DNA of 25,287 nucleotides from UBA6952 sp045562575 (GTDB lineage: Bacteria; Chloroflexota; Dehalococcoidia; Lucifugimonadales; UBA6952). Positions 7,681 through 14,902 of the stretch are shown in pieces. A model generated the notes under the pieces. That model saw only the letters and a program-made list of their open reading frames with translations, did no database searches and had not been told where the DNA came from. The DNA is taken from the NCBI GenBank assembly GCA_045562575.1, contig JBJKVQ010000024.1, positions 1 to 25,287 on the forward strand, given 5' to 3'. Each line of letters starts with the position of its first letter. Positions within the stretch are counted from its first letter, which is position 1. The translations under genes were made by a program, and so were the position numbers.

Positions 7681-8919
7681 TTATTCGTTATCATCTTCAT
7701 TTGCTAGAATTAGTTTATCTAGTGTTCCCATTAATTCATTTTTTTTGTTCGTATCAAGATTTATTGAATTCATATAAACATCTAGAGCTTCCCTATATGA
7801 AAGTCCTCTACTTGCCTCAGCAGTAATCCTTGATCGGCTTGCACGTTGGATATTTTTGGTTATTGAAGTAATGTAATGTGCATCCTGTAGGTTTTCTCTA
7901 ATTGTTGATTCTTCAATGATTGAAGAAAGGCCTTCAGGAACATTTATTCTTACTCTTACTACCGCTTCTTTAACTGTTTTGGTTTGTAATAATTTTATAA
8001 TTTGTTTATTAGGGTCAAATTCATCTGTTATATCGATATCAATAGTAATAAATTCTCTTGCAGAGACAGGTCTAAAATTAAAACCAGTCATTCTTGATCC
8101 AGATTCTTTAGTGGAATCTAGTTCAATCTCACAGAAACCTTTATCTTCTTTTTCTTCAGAAAAGTCTACTCTTTGAAGACTACCTGCATATACTACATGT
8201 GGGTTTCTAGCTAATATTTGATGTTTGTGAATATGTCCAAGAGCAATATAATCAAGTAACGGGTTTGCTAAAGTTGAAGTTAATATAGTGTGGTCGCGAC
8301 CCAACATCATACTGCGTTCAGTACCTACTGTTGCACCTGCAACTGTTACATGGCCAACAAGGATAGCAGGAACAGAAGCGTCAAGTTTTTCAATTTCCCA
8401 AAGCAAACTATTAGTTATTCTTTCCTCAAGTAGTTCTGTAATTTTGTCTATCGATAAACTTTGAGTATCCTTTCTTGTAAGAAATTGGCTTCTTTTAATC
8501 CACGGAAGACCAATTATTTGGATTGGTCCTGATTTAGTTTGAATGGTTGATGTATCTAATCGATCTGAAACATGAACCATATCTTGATTAAATATAGGGA
8601 ATACTTCCAAAGCATTTGCCTTACCTTGTATTGCAGGTAAATCATGGTTTCCAGCAACTAGATATGTAGCGATATTATTCTTAGCAAGTTTTATTATTCT
8701 GTTAGTAAATTCTTTTTGGTGTGTTTGTGAAGGATCTCTTACTTTATATGCGTCTCCAGCAAAAACTACTAGGTCTACATTTTGGTCGATAGCATAGTCA
8801 ATCATTTCATCATACGTTTTTAAAAAGTCTAGCAATCTTGTGGAAATTCCAGTTTTTGGGTCTGGAAAACCATGATTTTCAACTCCAATATGTAGATCTG
8901 CGAAATGTAATATTTTCAT
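7681..8919 (-). CDS. sbcD: SbcD/Mre11-like DNA exonuclease (metallophosphatase)
   Basis: This protein of about 412 residues has the calcineurin-like metallophosphoesterase motifs in order: KILHFADLHIG, VVFAGDAY, VAGNHDLP, VGHVTVAG and ALGHIHKHQ. These are the Mn2+ ligands of SbcD/Mre11 nucleases, which process DNA ends and hairpins with the SbcC/Rad50 ATPase. A C-terminal region with helical SRITAEASRGLSYREALDVYM continues past the core. I chose ATG 8919 (MKILHFADLHIG); a TTG at 8925 overlapping the glyQS stop would add two residues. No sbcC gene lies beside it, which is unusual, so the partner must be elsewhere. It is directly downstream of glyQS. Confidence 0.85.
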   Translation of the reverse strand: MKILHFADLHIGVENHGFPDPKTGISTRLLDFLKTYDEMIDYAIDQNVDLVVFAGDAYKVRDPSQTHQKEFTNRIIKLAKNNIATYLVAGNHDLPAIQGKANALEVFPIFNQDMVHVSDRLDTSTIQTKSGPIQIIGLPWIKRSQFLTRKDTQSLSIDKITELLEERITNSLLWEIEKLDASVPAILVGHVTVAGATVGTERSMMLGRDHTILTSTLANPLLDYIALGHIHKHQILARNPHVVYAGSLQRVDFSEEKEDKGFCEIELDSTKESGSRMTGFNFRPVSAREFITIDIDITDEFDPNKQIIKLLQTKTVKEAVVRVRINVPEGLSSIIEESTIRENLQDAHYITSITKNIQRASRSRITAEASRGLSYREALDVYMNSINLDTNKKNELMGTLDKLILANEDDNE

Positions 8920-8921
8920 AT

Positions 8922-10235
8922 TCAAAGTAATGTGTTTTGTATATGGGCTTGTAAGTTTTCGACTGGAACTCGAATTTGCTCCATACTATCTCTATCTCTA
9001 ATTGTGACTTGGTTATCTTTCTCGATTGTATCAAAGTCAACTGTGATACATAATGGGGTTCCAATTTCATCTTGTCTTCTGTAGCGTCTACCGATACTTT
9101 GTGCATCATCGTATTCACAACTATAACTTTGATTAAGTAAAGTAAAAATTTCTTTTGCCTTTGGTACTAATTTTTCATTTCTCGATAAGGGAAGTATGGC
9201 AATTTGAACTGGGGCAATTTGTGGAGCTAGCTTTAAAAGGGTACGTTTTTCTTTTCCTTCATTTATTTCTTCTTCTCTGTACGCATCAATTAAAAGTGTT
9301 AAAAAAATTCGATCAACACCTACCGCAGGCTCGATAACATATGGCGTGTAATGTTCATTATTTTCTTGGTCAAAATAGTCTAGTCTAACACCACTATGTG
9401 TTGTATGGGCTTTTAAATCAAAATCTGTTCTGTTAGCAATTCCTTGTAATTCTCCCCATCCCCATGGGAATAAATACTCGATATCTGAAGTTGCTTTTGA
9501 ATAATGTGATAACTCATCTTTCTCATGTGCTCTAACTTGAATTTTATCTCTAGATATGCCTAATTTATCGTACCATTCCAAACTGTAATTAATCCATTGA
9601 TCATGCCATTCTTCATCAGTGCCAGGTTTAACAAAAAACTCCATTTCCATTTGTTCAAATTCTCTAGTCCTAAAAAGAAAGTTACCAACTGTGATTTCAT
9701 TTCTAAAGGATTTTCCTATTTGACCAATACCAAAAGGTATTTTTTTCCTAGTTGTAGTTTGTACATTTTGAAAATTAACAAAAATACCTTGTGCGGTTTC
9801 TGGTCGTAAATACGTTTGGGCTGCTTGTTCTTCTACGGGTCCTAAATAGGTTTTAAACATTAAGTTAAATTGTCTTGGTGCAGATAAAGGTTGATTTTCA
9901 CATGTTGGATTTGGACAGATTTCCTGATTATCAAGATGATCAAGCCTAAACCTTTGGTTGCAATTATTACATTCAACGAGTGGGTCAGAAAAGCCCTGAA
10001 CATGGCCCGATGCTTCCCAGACGGATGGAGCCATTAATATTGCAGAATCTATTCCAACAACATCTTCTCTTTGGCTAATGTAGTGGTTCCACCAACTTTC
10101 GCGAATATTTCTTTTTAACTCTATGCCTAAGGGTCCATAATCATATGTTGAGGCAAGTCCACCATAAATTTCACTGGATTGAAAAACAAATCCCCTTCTT
10201 TTAGCAAGCGAAACTATGGTATCCATTTCAGTCAT
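8922..10235 (-). CDS. glyQS: Glycine--tRNA ligase (dimeric, class II)
   Basis: This 437-residue single-chain glycyl-tRNA synthetase is of the alpha2 type. It has RRGFVFQSSEIYGGLASTYDYGPLG at the N terminus, a four-cysteine insert (C89, C92, C107, C112) that probably binds zinc, YLRPETAQGIFVNF, motif 2 FRNEITVGNFLFRTREFEQMEMEFF (from residue 177), motif 3 VGVDRIFLTLL (from about 306) and an anticodon-binding C-terminal domain with IGRRYRRQDEIGTPLCITVD. It charges tRNA-Gly in the cytoplasm. GAAAGGAAA lies 8-16 nt upstream of the ATG. Its stop codon is TGA. The 134-nt upstream region is too short and lacks any T-box signature. It is the first gene of the six-gene minus-strand run. Confidence 0.97.
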   Translation of the reverse strand: MTEMDTIVSLAKRRGFVFQSSEIYGGLASTYDYGPLGIELKRNIRESWWNHYISQREDVVGIDSAILMAPSVWEASGHVQGFSDPLVECNNCNQRFRLDHLDNQEICPNPTCENQPLSAPRQFNLMFKTYLGPVEEQAAQTYLRPETAQGIFVNFQNVQTTTRKKIPFGIGQIGKSFRNEITVGNFLFRTREFEQMEMEFFVKPGTDEEWHDQWINYSLEWYDKLGISRDKIQVRAHEKDELSHYSKATSDIEYLFPWGWGELQGIANRTDFDLKAHTTHSGVRLDYFDQENNEHYTPYVIEPAVGVDRIFLTLLIDAYREEEINEGKEKRTLLKLAPQIAPVQIAILPLSRNEKLVPKAKEIFTLLNQSYSCEYDDAQSIGRRYRRQDEIGTPLCITVDFDTIEKDNQVTIRDRDSMEQIRVPVENLQAHIQNTLL

Positions 10236-10302
10236 TATTCGCGTTTCCTTTCATAATTATGCATAATGTCTGCAAAGTATTATTTACATCTTAAAGATAG
10301 TA

Positions 10303-10333
10303 TTGTTATCCTTTTAGTAATGTCGTCTATATA
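10303..10333 (+). promoter_or_regulatory. Candidate promoter upstream of the Sec-rhodanese gene
   Basis: TTGTTA (10303-10308) and TATATA (10328-10333) could form -35 and -10 boxes, but the 19-nt spacer is long. A 10-bp perfect palindrome, ATGTTAACAT (10333-10342), follows and could be an operator or chance. The ribosome-binding site AGGGAG (10357-10362) lies 7 nt before ATG 10370. Confidence 0.3.
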
Positions 10334-10369
10334 TGTTAACATGACGAGCAAAAAGCAGGGAGCTTTGTT

Positions 10370-11191
10370 ATGACTGAAAATTATTATAAACCAGAAATGT
10401 TAGCCGATACGGATTGGTTATTGGAAAATTTAGACAAACCTAATATCAGAATTATAGATTGTGATCCACCAGATTCATTTTTTAGAGCACACATACCAAA
10501 TGCTGTAAATGTTGGTAGCAATACTTTTGTTAAAAGTGCTACTTCTTCTTTACATGTCATGAATAAAGAAGAAGTAGAAGAATTTATGAGTAATTTAGGT
10601 ATAGATAGTGACACATTAGTAGTTTGCTATGACGGTAAAAATTCTTTAACAGCTACAAGATTTTGGTGGGTCCTTAATTATTATGGACATACTAATTCCA
10701 AAGTGTTGAATGGTGGATGGGTTAAGTGGATTGATGAAAACAAACCTGTTGCACTAGCACCTACTAAAGTTGATAAAACTAAATTTGTTGCTAAAAAAGA
10801 TGATTCTTTGATTGCAGATTCCAATCAAGTTTTATCAGCAATTAATAGTGATACTGAGGTGATTTGGGACGCACGTACCATTGAAGAGTACAATGGACAA
10901 AATTCCAGAGGTAATAAAAATTCTGGTCATGTACCATCTTGTGTATATACAGAATGGTTAGATTTTATTGATTCAAATAATTTGTCTTGTTTTAAATCTC
11001 CTTCAGAGTTAGAAAAAATATTTGCATCAATCGGAGTTACCAGAGAAAAACAAGTATTTACTTACTGACAGGGAGGCATACGTGCGGCGCACGTACTGTT
11101 TACATTAAAGTTAATGGGATTTGATAAGGTTGCCAATTACGATGGCTCTATGGGTGAATGGGCTAATATGGACGGAATGCCATTAGAATAA
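10370..11191 (+). CDS. Selenocysteine-containing tandem-rhodanese sulfurtransferase (in-frame TGA at 11066-11068 read as Sec)
   Basis: Reading through the TGA gives 273 residues, the usual size of SseA/thiosulfate-sulfurtransferase proteins; stopping there gives 232 and removes the active site. Residues 1-135 are an N-terminal rhodanese domain (FRAHIPNAVNVG, TATRFWWVLNYYGH, VLNGGWVKW) with Asp where the catalytic Cys would sit, as is normal for this domain. Residues 150-273 are the C-terminal catalytic domain: VIWDARTIEEYNG, NSGHVPSCVYTEW, then FTY-U233-QGGIRAAH, MGFDKVANYDGS and GEWANMDGMPLE. The TGA replaces exactly the nucleophilic cysteine of CxxGxR. The protein should carry sulfur (or selenium) as a perselenide or persulfide between thiosulfate-type donors and thiol acceptors. 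A perfect GC-rich hairpin follows the TGA. The MBL-fold hydrolase starts 14 nt downstream. Confidence 0.9.
11079..11095 (+). promoter_or_regulatory. Putative bacterial SECIS element of the Sec-rhodanese gene
   Basis: TACGTGC-GGC-GCACGTA is a perfect 7-bp stem with loop GGC. The loop starts 17 nt after the TGA (11066-11068) and its first base is G, as bacterial SECIS rules require. The stretch is strikingly GC-rich for this AT-rich genome, which suggests selection for a stable structure. Its function as a SelB-binding site is inferred. Confidence 0.78.
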
Positions 11192-11205
11192 ATTTCGAGG
11201 TATAA

Positions 11206-11850
11206 GTGTTTTCTAAATCAAATGGTATAGAAATAAAAAGAATTGTTGTCCCTCCTTTTCCTGAAAATGTATATATACTTTCTTCTGATTCGACTGATGA
11301 ATGTATAGTGATTGACCCTGGAGCTGAGGCAGATCGAATAGCATTTGAAGTGAAAAATTTAGGAAAAAACATTCGTTATATCCTTAACACACATGGTCAT
11401 GGTGATCATACTGCTGCAGTTGCAAAATTAGTTGATACTTCGAAAGCAGAATTTGCTTTACATGAAGCAGATTTGGGGATTCTCAACAATGGAAGTGAAT
11501 GGTTAGAACAAATCATTCCTAATTATTTGCCGGCTCCAAATCCCGACTTTTATTTAATTCAAGATCAGAAGATAGAACTTGGTAATTTGACCATGACAAT
11601 AATTCATACTCCTGGCCATACTCCTGGAGGGGTTTGTTTCTTAGTTAAAGATGTGATTTTCAGTGGTGACACATTATTTAATGAAAGTATTGGTCGTTAT
11701 GACTTACCTGGTGGGGACGGAGAAACTTTACTCGAAAGTATTCGGACCAAATTACTGGTTTTACCCGAAGATATGGTTGTACTTCCTGGGCATGGAAGCG
11801 AAACAACTATTTCTCATGAAAAACAATACAATCCCTTCTTACAAAATTAA
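11206..11850 (+). CDS. MBL-fold metallohydrolase (glyoxalase II-like, YcbL type)
   Basis: This 214-residue metallo-beta-lactamase-fold hydrolase carries the binuclear metal motif H63-G-H65-G-D67-H68, then H137 in HTPGHTPGGVCFLV, D155 in FSGDTLFNESIGRYDLPGG and H196 in LPGHGSET. The SIGRYDLPGGDGETLLESI block is typical of the short glyoxalase-II-like (YcbL) proteins, which hydrolyse thioesters such as S-lactoylglutathione. Persulfide dioxygenases share the fold, but the THGHGDHT motif fits the hydrolase branch better. The start is GTG 11206, supported by GAGG with a 5-nt spacer. It follows the Sec-rhodanese by 14 nt, which suggests a shared transcript and a role in thiol-conjugate or sulfane-sulfur metabolism. 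Confidence 0.85.
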   Translation: MFSKSNGIEIKRIVVPPFPENVYILSSDSTDECIVIDPGAEADRIAFEVKNLGKNIRYILNTHGHGDHTAAVAKLVDTSKAEFALHEADLGILNNGSEWLEQIIPNYLPAPNPDFYLIQDQKIELGNLTMTIIHTPGHTPGGVCFLVKDVIFSGDTLFNESIGRYDLPGGDGETLLESIRTKLLVLPEDMVVLPGHGSETTISHEKQYNPFLQN

Positions 11851-11883
11851 AAGAGCTTTTCAATTTTTGAAAAGCTCTTTTTG
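11851..11883 (+). terminator. Rho-independent terminator after the Sec-rhodanese/MBL operon
   Basis: AAGAGCTTTTC (11851-11861) pairs perfectly with GAAAAGCTCTT (11869-11879) around the loop AATTTTT, and a T-rich tract follows. This is an 11-bp intrinsic terminator. The A-rich flank on the other side means it could also stop transcription of the convergent pyrophosphatase gene. Confidence 0.88.
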
Positions 11884-11902
11884 TTTACTATTAGAATATT
11901 TC

Positions 11903-13960
11903 TTAAATAAAAAGTACACCAAATACTAGTGATACCATAGCCATTAGTTTGATGAGAATGTTTAGAGAAGGTCCACTTGTATCTTTAAATGGATCTCCAA
12001 CGGTATCTCCGACCACTGCAGCTTCGTGAGCTTCAGATCCTTTTCCTCCATGGTTACCAAGTTCTACATATTTTTTTGCGTTATCCCAAGCGCCACCAGC
12101 ATTTGCCATGGTGACAGCTAGTAAGAAACCTGATGCTATAGAACCTAAAAGCATACCTCCTAATACATCTTTACCCATCAATGATCCAACAAGAATAGGT
12201 GCTATTACAGCTAATAGTCCTGGTAAAACCATTTCTCTTAATGACCCACTAGTACTAATATCGACAGCTTTAGCATAATCAGGTTTACCAGTTCCTTCCA
12301 TAATTCCTGGGATTTCTCTAAATTGTCGTCTTACTTCTTGAATCATACTATTTGCAGCTCGACCAACAGCTTGCATTGTCATAGAAGAGAATACATATGG
12401 TAGAACAGATCCAATTAATAGACCAACTAATACCTTTGGCTCTAATAAGTCTAAAGCTTCAAGTCCTACTAATTGTGCATAAGCTACCATAAGAGCAAGA
12501 GAAGTTAATACAGCTGAGCCAATTGCAAATCCTTTTCCTGTAGCTGCTGTTGTATTTCCCAGCGCATCTAGTGCATCAGTTCTCTCTCTTGTTTCTTCTG
12601 GAAGATGAGCTTGCTCGGCAATACCACCAGCATTATCAGCAACAGGACCATAAGCATCTGTAGCTAATGTTATACCTAATGTTGAAAGCATACCTACTGC
12701 AGCAAGTGCTATTCCATAAATATCAGCTAATTCATAAGAAATCAAAATACCTGCAATAATTGCAATAGTTGGGATTGCAGTACTTATCATACCTAAACCC
12801 ATTCCTCCAATAATTACGGTTGCTGGACCAGTAACAGCTTGTTCAGACAATTTTTTCGTAGGGCCATATTCATAAGCGGTATAATATTCTGTTGCAGTGC
12901 CAATTACTTGGCCTACAATAATACCGACAACTACAACCCATACAAAATTCCATTTCGACTGATTTGCAGCAAGTTCAAAGTCCAGATAACCAACTGCTGC
13001 AACCGTTCCAAGAATTACTAACCCACCAGCTGTAAATATACCAGTTCGAAGTGCCCACAAAAGTTTGTTCATTGAAGCATTCTCTCCGGTTCTAACAAGA
13101 AAAGTACCGATTATTGATGAAACAATTCCAATACTTGCTATAAGTAATGGTAATAAAAATCGTGGTCCGTCAAATTCTGCTGCTTGTGAAGCAAATACAG
13201 TAGATGTAGTAGCCAAAGCTATGGCTGCTATTATCGATCCGACATATGATTCAAATAAATCAGCTCCCATACCAGCAACATCACCAACATTATCACCAAC
13301 ATTATCTGCTATTACGGCAGGATTTCTTGGATCATCTTCTGGAATTCCTTGTTCGACTTTACCAACAAGATCAGCTCCTACGTCAGCTGCTTTTGTATAA
13401 ATACCCCCGCCGACTCTTGCAAAAAGAGCAATTGTAGAGGCCCCAAATCCAAAACCTGAAATAATTTGAGCATCTTGAAAAACTAAATATAGTATTGTTA
13501 TGCCTGTTATACCTATTCCTACAACAGTCATTCCCATAACAGATCCACTGTTAAAGGCTACTCTCAAGCCTGGATTTAATCCTTTTGTAGCCGCAGTAGC
13601 AGTACGCATATTGGACTTGACTGCAATGAGCATACCTATAAATCCAGCTAGTGCTGAACCTATAGCACCAAAAATGTAGGATATGGCAGTTGAAGGTAAT
13701 CCTGAGTTGCTTCCTTCAATTTTGTTTAATACATCGTAGTCAATAAAAACCGCTAATACACCGGTGATAATAATGACAAAAATCGCGAGAAGTTTATATT
13801 CTCTGTTTAAAAAGGCCATCGCACCTTCATGAATGGCTGCTCCAATTTCTTGGACTCTTTCATTTCCTGCATCTTCAGAAATAACTTTGTAAGCAAGATA
13901 GGCTGCAAACAATAATGCTAAAGCGCCTGCTCCTAATACTAATAATGGTAATAAGCTCAT
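11903..13960 (-). CDS. hppA: Membrane-bound ion-translocating pyrophosphatase (K+-dependent class)
   Basis: This 685-residue protein has about 16 membrane helices and couples pyrophosphate hydrolysis to ion pumping across the cytoplasmic membrane. PPi/Mg2+ motifs are all present: DVGADLVGK (193-201), DNVGDNVGD (219-227), DAYGPVADNAGG (about 435-446), and near the C terminus GGAWDNAKKYVE and VVGDTVGDPFKDTSGPSLNI. The type-determining stretch GNTTAATGKG has Ala at residue 472 and Gly at 475, where K+-independent enzymes carry Lys and Thr, so it belongs to the K+-dependent class. Whether it pumps H+ or Na+ cannot be settled by eye. AAGGAG lies 8 nt before the ATG. It would recover energy from biosynthetic pyrophosphate, useful in a streamlined genome. 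Confidence 0.96.
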   Translation of the reverse strand: MSLLPLLVLGAGALALLFAAYLAYKVISEDAGNERVQEIGAAIHEGAMAFLNREYKLLAIFVIIITGVLAVFIDYDVLNKIEGSNSGLPSTAISYIFGAIGSALAGFIGMLIAVKSNMRTATAATKGLNPGLRVAFNSGSVMGMTVVGIGITGITILYLVFQDAQIISGFGFGASTIALFARVGGGIYTKAADVGADLVGKVEQGIPEDDPRNPAVIADNVGDNVGDVAGMGADLFESYVGSIIAAIALATTSTVFASQAAEFDGPRFLLPLLIASIGIVSSIIGTFLVRTGENASMNKLLWALRTGIFTAGGLVILGTVAAVGYLDFELAANQSKWNFVWVVVVGIIVGQVIGTATEYYTAYEYGPTKKLSEQAVTGPATVIIGGMGLGMISTAIPTIAIIAGILISYELADIYGIALAAVGMLSTLGITLATDAYGPVADNAGGIAEQAHLPEETRERTDALDALGNTTAATGKGFAIGSAVLTSLALMVAYAQLVGLEALDLLEPKVLVGLLIGSVLPYVFSSMTMQAVGRAANSMIQEVRRQFREIPGIMEGTGKPDYAKAVDISTSGSLREMVLPGLLAVIAPILVGSLMGKDVLGGMLLGSIASGFLLAVTMANAGGAWDNAKKYVELGNHGGKGSEAHEAAVVGDTVGDPFKDTSGPSLNILIKLMAMVSLVFGVLFI

Positions 13961-14084
13961 AAAAAATGCTCCTTAGTTCGTAAATATCATATTTATAAGT
14001 ACATGAAATTTTAATACCGGAACGAAATTTACCATTCACACTGAACTAAGTCAATAGAGCACGGTTGCAAAATTAAAATAAATT

Positions 14085-14124
14085 ATCTTTTATCTGGTGT
14101 AATCATCTTTTATCTGGTGTAATC
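14085..14124. repeat. Perfect 20-bp tandem duplication in the hppA-DUF502 divergent intergenic region
   Basis: ATCTTTTATCTGGTGTAATC occurs twice back to back with no mismatch, between two divergently transcribed genes. It could be a duplicated regulator-binding site or a recent replication slippage product. The rest of the 247-nt gap (13961-14207) shows no RNA gene or convincing promoter. Confidence 0.9.
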
Positions 14125-14207
14125 AATTGTAATCTTTATAAATCATGAGCAGAGCTGATTTATTTCTGCTACACTGTTAAGGTTGAACAAAAGGACTGAA
14201 CTACCCC

Positions 14208-14882
14208 ATGCAATGGTTAAAACGTAAAATAATTAAGCATTTTGGAAATACATTATTAACAGGGAGCCTGCTAGCTATTCCTTTTGCTCTTACATATGTG
14301 ATTGTTGATTTTTTGTTTCAGTTTGTAGATGGAATATTAAATCCTGCGATTAGATTATTGTATGACAATTACGAATTAGACGATAAATTACCTTTTAACA
14401 TCTTTCCTGGTATTGGTGTTATATCTGCACTTTTGATTATTTATATTGTTGGATTTTCTTTCTATACTGCTGCAGGTAGAAGTGCTGTGCGTCTTGTTCA
14501 AAAGACAATGCTTAATATTCCAGTAATTGGCCCCATTTATTTAGCCTCAAGAAAGCTTGTAGAATCCTTTTCTGGAAGCAAAGAAACTGGTTTTAAGCGA
14601 GTAGTTTTAATTCAATTCCCCCGCGAAGGATTCTGGTCAGTAGGTTTTTTAACTGGTATTACTCAACCTTCTGATTTTGAAAGAAAAGCTGTAGTTTATG
14701 TTCCCACAGCTCCACTCCCGAATTCAGGATTTGTTGTTTTAGTCAATTTAGATGAAGTTTACGATACAGACCTAAAAGTAGCAGAAGCAGGTCAGTTTGT
14801 ACTATCGGGTGGAATTATATCACCAGACCATATTACCACTGCTCGATTAGACCCAAAAAATGTTTATGAAGATCAAGCATAA
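14208..14882 (+). CDS. DUF502 family membrane protein
   Basis: This 224-residue protein matches the DUF502 family. It has a first membrane helix within TLLTGSLLAIPFALTYVIVDFLF (about 15-37), a second within GVISALLIIYIVGFSFYTAAG (about 70-90), the family block IPVIGPIYLASRKLVESF, then a soluble C-terminal domain with VLIQFPREGFWSVGFLTG, VYVPTAPLPNSGFVVLV and LSGGIISPD. The biochemical role of bacterial DUF502 proteins is not established. The ribosome-binding site is a weakly placed AAAGGA 12 nt upstream of ATG. It is divergent from hppA and convergent with the propeller lipoprotein gene. Confidence 0.88.
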   Translation: MQWLKRKIIKHFGNTLLTGSLLAIPFALTYVIVDFLFQFVDGILNPAIRLLYDNYELDDKLPFNIFPGIGVISALLIIYIVGFSFYTAAGRSAVRLVQKTMLNIPVIGPIYLASRKLVESFSGSKETGFKRVVLIQFPREGFWSVGFLTGITQPSDFERKAVVYVPTAPLPNSGFVVLVNLDEVYDTDLKVAEAGQFVLSGGIISPDHITTARLDPKNVYEDQA

Positions 14883-14902
14883 CAACTAAGAAGTTTATAA
14901 TA

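Noticed and set aside
10236..10369. T-box leader for glyQS
   Set aside because: The region is only 134 nt, is shared with a divergent gene and shows no T-box sequence or terminator hairpin.
11066..11068. TGA as the true stop, leaving a 232-residue rhodanese
   Set aside because: The missing 40 residues downstream are a perfect continuation of the catalytic rhodanese domain and end in an in-frame TAA at the normal family length.
11071..11084. GGGAGG followed by GTG as an internal start site after the rhodanese TGA
   Set aside because: The GTG is out of frame and meets a stop within a few codons; the GGGAGG simply encodes part of QGG.
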